Assembly (NCBI GenBank): GCA_026709815.1
Contig: JAPOSH010000021.1
Coordinates: 1-34,094 of the forward strand
Direction: 5' to 3'
Length of the DNA stretch: 34,094 nt
DNA from: a bacterium
GTDB lineage: Bacteria > Actinomycetota > Acidimicrobiia > Acidimicrobiales > Bin134
Each line of letters begins with the position of its first letter. Position 1 is the stretch's first letter. The position numbers and the translations under genes were made by a program. The notes below the pieces were generated by a model. The model was not told the origin of the DNA, made no database searches, and was given only the letters and a program-made list of their open reading frames with translations. This document shows positions 23,806 through 31,142 of the stretch, piece after piece.

Positions 23806-23864
23806 TCTCGCTAGAAGGAGAAAGTCTTTTGAGGGTTGGCTTTGGATGACTGATTTGTCTCCTC

Positions 23865-24215
23865 TCACTTCTCCTTGAGAATTGCATTCCTTGAGGTGAA
23901 CCTTGCGGAGTCGCGGAGCTTTCGCTTGATTGCCTTAGTTTTCTTTCCGATGACAAGGGCATGAGCAGGATTTTCGGGTATCGGATCAGCTATCGTCTCT
24001 TGGTTGAGAGCTTGAGCGATTCTAGCTTCAAACTCTGCCACTCCAACACTATCAACCAAGGTTTTTGACTTTTCTTTTTGAACACTAGCGACATCAACCG
24101 ACATCTCATCGCCAGAAAAAGCTGCTGACGACACTTTTCCATTTTCGAGTAGATGATATTTATGAACGCGTCTCCACAACAGCTCTTCGCCGTCCAGGGT
24201 TTCTTGATCCTTCAA
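23865..24215 (-). CDS. Small hypothetical protein, third gene of the TIGR04255 operon
   Basis: 116 residues, no named domain. It begins LDGEELLWRRVHKYHLL, then SSAAFSGDEMSVDVASV, and later has NPAHALVIGKKTKAIKRKL. I recall small uncharacterised bacterial proteins with the same order (R-R-I/V-H..., SSAAF...LSVD, NPAHALV.GKK), so it is a real conserved family without known function. TTG at 24215 overlaps the previous stop as TTGA, with GGAG 4 bases before it. The C-terminus is strongly basic. It has low GC like its two partners. There is no signal peptide or membrane segment, so it is cytoplasmic. Confidence 0.75.
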   Translation of the reverse strand: MKDQETLDGEELLWRRVHKYHLLENGKVSSAAFSGDEMSVDVASVQKEKSKTLVDSVGVAEFEARIAQALNQETIADPIPENPAHALVIGKKTKAIKRKLRDSARFTSRNAILKEK

Positions 24216-24745
24216 TCAGCTCCGCTCTTCATATCGGCAATGCAATCTCTGAGCAGCCCCCAGACCAATGTACTGCTGCTGTCTGCCTCTATTTCCTGTT
24301 CGCTCCCTGAAGGATCAGCGAGAAAGATCTTCGCAGCTCCAATAGATGGAACTTCGATTTCAATCTCATAGCTGCCGCTTGCCCATTCGATCTGCACCCC
24401 TCCATCTGACATAGGCACAACCTCAGGGGCAGGGCCCTCAGGGCAGACCGCTTTTAAGACCTCCACTACTCTCCTGAGTGTGCTCTCGTGGATAGTTCTC
24501 TCTCCATAGCCGTTCCAGTTCTCACTTAGAGCAAGAAACCCTCTAAGTCGCTCAAGAATTGGATTAAACCAAGGCTGTTTACCCAAAGTAGCTGATATCT
24601 CTAATGGTACCTCGCGTCTCTCTGATCCAAGAACTGTACCACCTGTAGATGTCAGAACTTCTGAAGCTCCAGACCTAGTTTGAGCTAGCCACGACAATGT
24701 TGATGAACCGGATGCTGTTAAGAGATCTTGTTCAACAAAGCTCAT
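24212..24745 (-). CDS. Hypothetical protein, second gene of the TIGR04255 operon
   Basis: 177 residues, no named domain. The central part FLALSENWNGYGERTIHEST matches a pattern I know from uncharacterised proteins (W-x-x-Y/G..., then a helix). It is followed by PEVVPMSDGGVQIEWASGSY and EIEIEVPSIGAAKIFL, a beta-rich end. ATG 24745 overlaps the TIGR04255 stop as ATGA and has GGAAG 8 bases before it; ATG 24760 would overlap further without need. G+C is low (24/60 in 24541-24600). It is probably cytoplasmic, and the tight coupling suggests it acts in one complex or pathway with its neighbours. Confidence 0.75.
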   Translation of the reverse strand: MSFVEQDLLTASGSSTLSWLAQTRSGASEVLTSTGGTVLGSERREVPLEISATLGKQPWFNPILERLRGFLALSENWNGYGERTIHESTLRRVVEVLKAVCPEGPAPEVVPMSDGGVQIEWASGSYEIEIEVPSIGAAKIFLADPSGSEQEIEADSSSTLVWGLLRDCIADMKSGAD

Positions 24746-25545
24746 ACTGTGCGCTTCCATATTTCATGAGCATTTTTTGTGGTAACTGAAGTGAATCCCC
24801 GAACTATCCATTCATGGGCAACATCCATAAAGCTAAGAGCACCGTTTAGATTAGGGGAAGTCGATGGACCGCGAGAGATCAGGTTCATAACTAATCTATC
24901 TTCATAACTGTTCATAGAAATAGATTGTCCATCTATAGTCAGCCACCCACGATCGTTAGGAAGTTCATATCGGGAAAAAAAGCCTGATTGACAAGCTGGA
25001 GGAAGAAATCCATCGCTCACCACTTCGTTCCAGAGAGCAATTATAGCAGAAGTGTCGCCTGCTGAGTACCAGCCGCTATCCGCGCCGATATGGTTGACAT
25101 ATACTACTTCACAAATTGAAGGTTTAGGCGCTGCTAAATGTAATCCGTCAATCACTCCTTCTAACAGCTCCCATGATTCAACTAGAAATTCTCTGATTGA
25201 GGAATATCGAGGATATGGTGTATCAGCTGGAAGCTTGCGCCAATTGACGACAAGACGATCCTGCTGAAGCTGAACTAAGCGATTTCCGCCTTCGTTCATC
25301 ATCCACAGTCTAGGCGTTTCAACCTCACCGCTCACACGCAGCTCCAATGAAGGGGCCTCTGGCTGGACCATCATTGGTGGCAGTGCTGGTCGCTCTTCCA
25401 CAACGGGAAGTTCGCTCGACCAGGTCTCGGCAATATGACCAAGCTCCAACGACCGGTAGCCGATGGCCGATTCAAATTGGATGGCCAAGGCAACCTCGAC
25501 AACCGGAGGTCGGTCGTAGGCAGGGAGAACTCCGACGGGTGCCAT
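24742..25545 (-). CDS. TIGR04255 family protein, first gene of a three-gene operon
   Basis: About 267 residues. Hallmarks of this sporadically distributed family are visible: RPPVVEVALAIQFE near the N-terminus, LVQLQQDRLVVNWRK and YPRYSSIREFLVESW in the middle, and the end segment FMDVAHEWIVRGFTSVTT followed by HEIWKR. The function is not known to me. ATG 25545 is chosen because the family match begins just after it; the frame is open to 25644. From about 25300 downward the gene is AT-rich and uses codons unlike the flanking sulfatase, which suggests horizontal transfer. It is divergent from the sulfatase (132-base gap that must hold both promoters). Confidence 0.85.
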   Translation of the reverse strand: MAPVGVLPAYDRPPVVEVALAIQFESAIGYRSLELGHIAETWSSELPVVEERPALPPMMVQPEAPSLELRVSGEVETPRLWMMNEGGNRLVQLQQDRLVVNWRKLPADTPYPRYSSIREFLVESWELLEGVIDGLHLAAPKPSICEVVYVNHIGADSGWYSAGDTSAIIALWNEVVSDGFLPPACQSGFFSRYELPNDRGWLTIDGQSISMNSYEDRLVMNLISRGPSTSPNLNGALSFMDVAHEWIVRGFTSVTTKNAHEIWKRTV

Positions 25546-25677
25546 GTCGATGGGCTTCACGATAGTGCAAATTGTTCCGACGCGGGTGCGGGCCGCCAAA
25601 TCGGGAACGTCGATAGCGAGCAATGGCTCCGCGTAGGCTGGCATGTCGATCTAATGCCATTCCCTGAGGAGGCTCCG

Positions 25678-27993
25678 GTGAGCGACGAGACCATGCATGG
25701 TGCCGCAAGGCCTGGGCCTTACGAGGGCTGGGAGGGGCGGGCGGGGCGAACCGTGGCCGGGTCGGATCCGTGGTGGCCCGAGGCGGTGCGGGCGCCGGAG
25801 GGGGCGCCCAACATCGTGGTGGTGCTGGTGGACGACCTGGGCTTCGCCGACTTGGGCTGCTACGGCTCGGAGATCGACACCCCCCACATCGACCAGATGG
25901 CCGCCGAGGGGCTGCGCTACCTCAACTTCCACGTGAACCCCATGTGCTCGCCCACCCGGGCATCGCTGCTCACCGGGCTCAACCACCACGACGTGGGGGT
26001 GGGCCACGTGTGCCACTCCGACCCCGGCTACCCCGGCTACACCTCCGAGCTCACCGAGCACTGCTCGACCGCAGCCGAGATCCTGCGGTCGGCGGGCTAC
26101 GCCACCTTGATGGTGGGCAAGTGGCACCTGTGCAAAGACTCCAACCTGGTGGGCCCCCGGCACAGCTGGCCGCTCCAGCGGGGGTTCGACCACTACTACG
26201 GCTTCCTCGACGGGTTCACCAACTTCCACCACCCCCACCGGCTGATCCGCGACAACAGCGTGGTGCGCACCGACCAGTACCCCGACGACTACTACTTCAC
26301 CGACGACATCACCGACGAGGCCATACACATGGTGCGGGACCAGAAGGCGGCCCGGCCCGACCAGCCGTTCTTCCTGTATTTGTCGCACGGGGCGGTCCAC
26401 GCCCCGCTGCAGGCCAAGCAGGCCGACATCAAAAAATACCGGGGGGCCTACGACGCGGGCTGGGACGAGGTGAGAGAGCGCCGCTTCCAGCGCCAGATCG
26501 AGTTGGGCATCTTCGACGCCGACACTGCGCTGCCACCCCGCAACTCCGAGGAGCGCAACAATGTTCCGCCTTGGGATGAGCTGTCGGCCGCCCAAAAGGA
26601 GGTGTTCGCCCGCTACATGGAGGTGTTCGCCGCCATGGTGGACAACGTCGACCAGAACTTCGGGCGCCTGCGGGCCGCTCTCGAGGAGCTGGGCGAGTGG
26701 GACAACACGCTGGTGCTGTTCACCTCCGACAACGGGGCGTCCCGGGAGGGCGAGGACAGCGGCTGCTCCCAGTACTTCGAGGTCCTGTCACCCACCCAGG
26801 GCGACATCGAGGCCGACCACGCCCGACTCGACTTACTGGGCGGCCCCCAGACCCTGGCCCACTATCCCCGGGGCTGGGCCATGGTCGGCAACACCCCCTT
26901 TAGGCTCTACAAGATCAACACCCACGCCGGGGGTCACCAGGTGGCCATGATCTCCTCTTGGCCCCAGCGAGTGGGCGATCCCGGCGGCTTCCGCCGCCAG
27001 TATCTGCACATCACCGACGTGCTGCCCACCGTGTTGGAAATCATCGGCGCAGAAGCCCCCGCGGAGCGCAACGGCCTGCCGCTGAAAAGCCCGCTGGCCG
27101 GGGCCAGCTTCGCCCCCACGCTGGCCGACGCCGAAGCCCCCGAGCACCACACCGAGCAGTACTACGAGCAGATCGGCCACCGGGGCTTCTACCGCGACGG
27201 CTGGGAGGCGGTCACCCTGCAACAGCCCATAACCCCGTTCGGCGACCACGAGTGGGAGCTCTACAACCTTGCAGACGACCACACCGAGACGGCGGACCTG
27301 TCGGAGGCGGCGCCCGCCAAGCGCCAAGAGCTGATCGACGCCTGGGAGCAGGCCGCCCATCGCTATCAGGTGTACCCGCTGGATGAGGGCTCGATGCTCA
27401 AGTTCGTCCAGCGGCCTGCGTCGGAGGAGGTGTACGAGGCACCGGTGCGGATCGTGCCGGGCACCGACACCCTGGAGCGCTACCGGGCCATGAAGCTGAT
27501 CCAGGCCCGCTCGTTCACGGTGGACATCGAGTTCGACTATGCCTCGGGCGACGAGGGAATGCTGGTGGCCCACGGCGACCAGGGCGGCGGCTATGCCTGC
27601 TATGTGGAGGGCGGCGAGGTGGTCTACGTCCACAACGGCTACGGCCACATGCGGCGCCTGTCAGCAGGTCCGCTGGCCGAGGGCCGACGCACGGCGCGGC
27701 TCGACTTCACCATCACCGACGGCTTCGCCTGGGATCTGCGAGTGCTGGTGGACGGGGTCGAAAAGAACTCGGGCGAGAGCTTCACCGGCATGTGGACCAT
27801 GGCCCCGTTCGAGGGCATCGACGTGGGCATCGACCGCCGCTCCCCCGTCTCATGGGACCTCTATGAGCGACACGGCCCCTTCCCCTACACCAACGCCATC
27901 GAATCGGTCACCTACACCCCCGGCGAGCAGGGCCGCATGGCCGCCGTCCACACCGCCCGAATCCTCAAGCAAATGGGCGCCCGCTTCGAGTGA
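25678..27993 (+). CDS. Arylsulfatase (type I, formylglycine-dependent)
   Basis: About 771 residues. It hydrolyses sulfate esters using a formylglycine made from the Cys of C90-S-P-T-R94 (pattern C-x-P-x-R). The metal-site start APNIVVVLVDDLGFADLG (~40), GKWHLC, and FTSDNGASREGEDSG are present. The C-terminal ~220 residues are a beta-rich extension usual in the large actinobacterial sulfatases of this size. There is no signal peptide, so it is probably cytoplasmic. GTG 25678 has GGAGG 5 bases before it; the frame is open further upstream to 25435 but there it is antisense to the TIGR04255 gene. The activating formylglycine-generating enzyme is not in the window. Confidence 0.93.
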   Translation: MSDETMHGAARPGPYEGWEGRAGRTVAGSDPWWPEAVRAPEGAPNIVVVLVDDLGFADLGCYGSEIDTPHIDQMAAEGLRYLNFHVNPMCSPTRASLLTGLNHHDVGVGHVCHSDPGYPGYTSELTEHCSTAAEILRSAGYATLMVGKWHLCKDSNLVGPRHSWPLQRGFDHYYGFLDGFTNFHHPHRLIRDNSVVRTDQYPDDYYFTDDITDEAIHMVRDQKAARPDQPFFLYLSHGAVHAPLQAKQADIKKYRGAYDAGWDEVRERRFQRQIELGIFDADTALPPRNSEERNNVPPWDELSAAQKEVFARYMEVFAAMVDNVDQNFGRLRAALEELGEWDNTLVLFTSDNGASREGEDSGCSQYFEVLSPTQGDIEADHARLDLLGGPQTLAHYPRGWAMVGNTPFRLYKINTHAGGHQVAMISSWPQRVGDPGGFRRQYLHITDVLPTVLEIIGAEAPAERNGLPLKSPLAGASFAPTLADAEAPEHHTEQYYEQIGHRGFYRDGWEAVTLQQPITPFGDHEWELYNLADDHTETADLSEAAPAKRQELIDAWEQAAHRYQVYPLDEGSMLKFVQRPASEEVYEAPVRIVPGTDTLERYRAMKLIQARSFTVDIEFDYASGDEGMLVAHGDQGGGYACYVEGGEVVYVHNGYGHMRRLSAGPLAEGRRTARLDFTITDGFAWDLRVLVDGVEKNSGESFTGMWTMAPFEGIDVGIDRRSPVSWDLYERHGPFPYTNAIESVTYTPGEQGRMAAVHTARILKQMGARFE

Positions 27994-28042
27994 GCGGTGG
28001 CAGGCAGATCTGAGTTGGGGGGAAAGATGCGAGCGGCGCGAC

Positions 28043-28471
28043 TCAATCCCAGCGGGGGCGGGGGGATTGCGGAAGCCAGGTGTCGGGCTGCTGGGCGATG
28101 AGGTAGTTGTAGTCCCAGTACTCGCGCCAGTGGGCGATCCTGCCGTCTCGGACCTGCAGGCGGCACAGCACGGGGAGGCTGGCCACGGTGCCGTCGGGGT
28201 GGTGCCACACCTCCACCCGCTCCACCAGCACGTTGTCGCCGTCGGCCCAGATGCCGGTCACGCCCAACTCGAAGCGGTCGAGGGTGCTGAGACCAACCTC
28301 CAGCTTGGCGATGATGCCGGCGCGGCCGACGGTGCCGCCGGAGTCGGCCTCGAACGGCATGTCCTGATACACGCCGTCGTCGGTGAACAGCTCGGCCGCC
28401 GCCGCCCAGTCCATTGCCTCCAAGGCGGCGAACAGGGCCTCGGCCAGCGCTCGGTTGTCAGCTTCGCTCAT
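28043..28471 (-). CDS. NTF2-like (SnoaL/limonene epoxide hydrolase-like) protein
   Basis: 142 residues. The alpha+beta barrel is recognisable from LAEALFAALEAMDWAAAAEL, FTDDGVYQDMPF, LVERVEVW and VRDGRIAHWREYWD. Relatives are epoxide hydrolases, ketosteroid-isomerase-like enzymes or polyketide cyclases. Where limonene-type epoxide hydrolases have Arg-x-Asp, this has R-V-E, so I do not assign that activity. It lies 7 bases after the phosphotransferase gene on the same strand and is likely cotranscribed. Confidence 0.82.
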   Translation of the reverse strand: MSEADNRALAEALFAALEAMDWAAAAELFTDDGVYQDMPFEADSGGTVGRAGIIAKLEVGLSTLDRFELGVTGIWADGDNVLVERVEVWHHPDGTVASLPVLCRLQVRDGRIAHWREYWDYNYLIAQQPDTWLPQSPRPRWD

Positions 28472-28478
28472 GGGTGCC

Positions 28479-29567
28479 TCACTCGGGCTCGGGCAGGCCC
28501 AGGTACTGGGCCAGCATCTGGGTGGAGGGGTTGACCCGCTCGTACTGGGCGCCGAAGTCGGCGGGGAAGGCGCCGTACTTCACCTGCATGTTCACGATGG
28601 CCACCATGATGATGCAGAACCGCAGGCAGCCCCAGGCCTCGAAGTAGTCCACATGCTCGGCCTTGCGGCCCATGGCCTGCTCCCAGCGGGCGATGGTGGC
28701 CTCCCGGCCGGCGAATCCGGGCAGCCAGTCGATGCCCGCGCCCTCGCTCAAGAACCGGTTCATGTACAGGAACCACCCCAGGTCCACCTCGCCGGGGCCG
28801 AGATCGGCCATCTCCCAGTCGAACACCGACATCACCTTGAAATCGTCGCCGTACATGAGGTTGCTGGGCCGGGCGTCGCCCCAGTTCAGCTCGGTGGGCA
28901 TCGACCCTGAGGGATCGTTGGCCCAGAACCAGTCCAGTGCGGCGTCGATCAGCGGCTTGGGCCGATCCTCGGCGGCCCAGTCGGCGTAGTGGCGCTGGTA
29001 GCCGAGCTGCTGGGCGAACCCCGGCCCGCCGTGCTGGGGCCGGGCCAAGAAGTCGAACCCGTTGGCCTGCCAGTCGGTGGAGGCCACCGCGGCCAGCGTG
29101 TCCACCGACGAGTCGTACAGCGTGGCCTGCTGCTCGGCAGTGGCCTCGAACACCCAGCCCTCGGAGAAGAAAGGCGGGTTGTCGGAGGGCACCCGGCCGT
29201 GCAGGCGCTCCATGATGAAGAACGGCTCGCCCAGCACCGTGCCGGTGTCCTCCGACCACAGCACCTCGGGCACCGGCACGGCCCCGCAGGCGGCCATCTT
29301 CTGCATGCTCTGGTACTGCACGCTCATGTCATAGGCCGGGAAGATGGCGTAGTCGGTGGGCCGGCTGCGCACCACGATGCCCGAATCGCGGGTCTGGCCC
29401 TCAAAGGTGTAGACGGCATCGCACACCAGGGTCTCGTTGCTGAACCCGGAGGCCTCGGGATTCACCAGCGCGGTCACCTCGGCACCGGAAACGCCCGGGC
29501 GGGTGTTCATCCAGTCGGACAGCGAAGCCTTGATGGCCTCGACGTCGCGGTCTTGGGGAATAGCCAT
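28479..29567 (-). CDS. Phosphotransferase family protein (APH/kinase fold)
   Basis: 362 residues with the aminoglycoside-phosphotransferase-like kinase fold. The N-lobe contains VTALVNPEASGFSNETLVCD. The catalytic loop is LNWGDARPSNLMYG, where Asp is the base and Asn binds metal (W replaces the usual H). The metal-binding FDWEMADLGPGEVDLGW follows. Close relatives in Actinobacteria lie beside acyl-CoA genes and resemble the N-terminal kinase domain of ACAD11, which phosphorylates 4-hydroxyacyl-CoA compounds (family knowledge). That role fits this neighbourhood better than antibiotic resistance, but it is inference. Confidence 0.9.
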   Translation of the reverse strand: MAIPQDRDVEAIKASLSDWMNTRPGVSGAEVTALVNPEASGFSNETLVCDAVYTFEGQTRDSGIVVRSRPTDYAIFPAYDMSVQYQSMQKMAACGAVPVPEVLWSEDTGTVLGEPFFIMERLHGRVPSDNPPFFSEGWVFEATAEQQATLYDSSVDTLAAVASTDWQANGFDFLARPQHGGPGFAQQLGYQRHYADWAAEDRPKPLIDAALDWFWANDPSGSMPTELNWGDARPSNLMYGDDFKVMSVFDWEMADLGPGEVDLGWFLYMNRFLSEGAGIDWLPGFAGREATIARWEQAMGRKAEHVDYFEAWGCLRFCIIMVAIVNMQVKYGAFPADFGAQYERVNPSTQMLAQYLGLPEPE

Positions 29568-29640
29568 GAGCGGTCAGGCTAATAGAGCGACCCCCACGAG
29601 TTCAGGCCGGAACAGCCTCCACCGCGATGAAGTGCTAGCT

Positions 29641-29667
29641 GCTACTAATCTATGTAAAATTAGTAGT
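29641..29667. promoter_or_regulatory. Palindrome before fic gene 2 (left copy)
   Basis: CTACTAAT (29642-29649) and ATTAGTAG (29659-29666) are inverted around a 9-base centre, in an AT-rich pocket 30 bases before the GTG of fic gene 2. The same element recurs just after the gene. Its position suits an operator. Confidence 0.75.
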
Positions 29668-29696
29668 AAATGGCAAGAAGTCCGTAGACTGCCATC

Positions 29697-31091
29697 GTGG
29701 CCAAAGCGCTCACACCGCCGAGTTGGCGGGAACTGCTCGCCGAGATCTCTGAAGGGAGCCAGCAGAGATTGCTCGACGTGCTGACCGCGGGGAAACCAGT
29801 TGACCCCAAGGGCCGGTACCTGCACTGGGACGAGATGCGGCACCGGACCCCGCCTGAGGGCCTCACCCTTGACGAGTGGTGGGTGGGAACTGCCTACAGC
29901 CGCTCGGCAATCGCCCGCACGCTGCCTCTGACCGGTGTGGAGGGAGAGCCCTTCCGGTTCGCCAACGTCGACCGCATCCAAGAGATGGTCCACCACATCG
30001 ACAAGTACGCCAGCGGGCAGATCCAGGCTGACGACCCGGTTGCCAGCGTGAGATCCAGCGACCGCTATATGGTCTCCTCGCTCATGGAGGAGGCAGTCAC
30101 CTCCAGCTTGTTGGAGGGCGCGGCGACCACTCGGAGAGTGGCAAAGGGGATGCTGCGGACCCAGCGACGCCCTCGGACCCACGGAGAGCGCATGGTGTCC
30201 AACAACTTCAATGCGATGCTGGCCGCTGAGAAGCTCGCCCGAAGCGACGCCTCCTTGGCCCCAGACGACGTTTTAGAACTCCACCGGATCGTGACCGACG
30301 GCACGTTGGAAGACGAGTCGGAGGCCGGCCGCCTTCAACAACCCGGAGAAGAACGAGTCTTGGTGATTGATTCCGACGACACCGTGCTGCATCGGCCGCC
30401 GCCCGCAGAGGAATTGCCCGATCGGCTGGAACAGCTCTGCGCCTTTGCCAACGGCGAGAACGCCGAGGGCTTCCTGCACCCTGTGGTTCGAGCCGTCCTG
30501 ATCCATTTATGGGTTGGTTATGACCACCCGTTTGCCGACGGCAACGGGCGCACGGCGCGGACGCTGTTCTACTGGGCCATGCTGCGGTCGGGATACTGGC
30601 TGGCCCAGTACATCTCCATCTCCGCCATCCTGCGCCAAGCACCAGGGCAGTACAAGAAGTCGTACCTGAAAACCGAGACCGACGGCAACGACGCCACCTA
30701 CTTCGTGATCTACCAGCTCAAGGTGATCGAGCGGGCCATCGACAGCCTGCGGAAATACCTGGCTCGCAAAACAACAGAGATCGCTGAGACCAAGCAGCTC
30801 CTGCATAGCGTCTCAGGGCTCAACCACCGCCAGCTCTCCATCATCGGCGACGCGTTGAACGATCCGAACCAGACATTCACCATCGGAGGCCAGGCACAGC
30901 TGCACCGGGTGGTGTACCAATCAGCCCGAACTGATTTGCTGGCGCTAGAGAAACTCGGGCTCTTGTCAAAAACCAAGGCCGGCAAGAAATTCGAGTTCCA
31001 CGCCACTGCCGACCTCCAAGACCGACTCCGCGCCCTCATAGAGCACCAACCGGCGGGTCAGGCCACCGAAACGACAACCCTGAAGTACTAA
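29697..31091 (+). CDS. Fic family protein 2 (AMPylase, class II)
   Basis: 464 residues. The catalytic motif HPFADGNGRTAR begins at His277. The inhibitory motif S136-S-L-L-E140-G lies N-terminal to it, matching S/T-x-x-x-E-G. The C-terminus (~370-440) looks like a winged-helix region (LSIIGDALNDPNQTFTIGGQ and later LLALEKLGLLSKTKAGKKF). The start GTG 29697 is chosen because an in-frame ATG at 29670 runs into TAG after five codons; the ribosome site is weak. It is unrelated in detail to Fic protein 1 apart from the core motifs. It is the only gene between two copies of a palindrome and probably moved as a unit or is self-regulated. Confidence 0.93.
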   Translation: MAKALTPPSWRELLAEISEGSQQRLLDVLTAGKPVDPKGRYLHWDEMRHRTPPEGLTLDEWWVGTAYSRSAIARTLPLTGVEGEPFRFANVDRIQEMVHHIDKYASGQIQADDPVASVRSSDRYMVSSLMEEAVTSSLLEGAATTRRVAKGMLRTQRRPRTHGERMVSNNFNAMLAAEKLARSDASLAPDDVLELHRIVTDGTLEDESEAGRLQQPGEERVLVIDSDDTVLHRPPPAEELPDRLEQLCAFANGENAEGFLHPVVRAVLIHLWVGYDHPFADGNGRTARTLFYWAMLRSGYWLAQYISISAILRQAPGQYKKSYLKTETDGNDATYFVIYQLKVIERAIDSLRKYLARKTTEIAETKQLLHSVSGLNHRQLSIIGDALNDPNQTFTIGGQAQLHRVVYQSARTDLLALEKLGLLSKTKAGKKFEFHATADLQDRLRALIEHQPAGQATETTTLKY

Positions 31092-31123
31092 TTGCTACTA
31101 ATTCATGTCAAATTAGTAGCAAT
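31091..31123. repeat. Palindrome after fic gene 2 (right copy)
   Basis: A perfect 13-bp inverted repeat, ATTGCTACTAATT and AATTAGTAGCAAT, around a 7-base centre CATGTCA, starting on the last base of the fic stop codon. Its core GCTACTAAT...ATTAGTAG and 9-base spacing match the copy at 29641-29667. It lacks a T-tract, so it is not a standard terminator. Confidence 0.85.
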
Positions 31124-31142
31124 CGTCGGTTTTCTCTGGTGG

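Noticed and set aside
25435-25677. 81-residue upstream extension of the arylsulfatase
   Set aside because: Antisense to the start of the TIGR04255 gene; a strong GGAGG site supports GTG 25678.
31091-31123. Palindrome after fic gene 2 as an intrinsic terminator
   Set aside because: No T-tract follows, the stem is AT-rich, and an equivalent copy lies upstream of the same gene.
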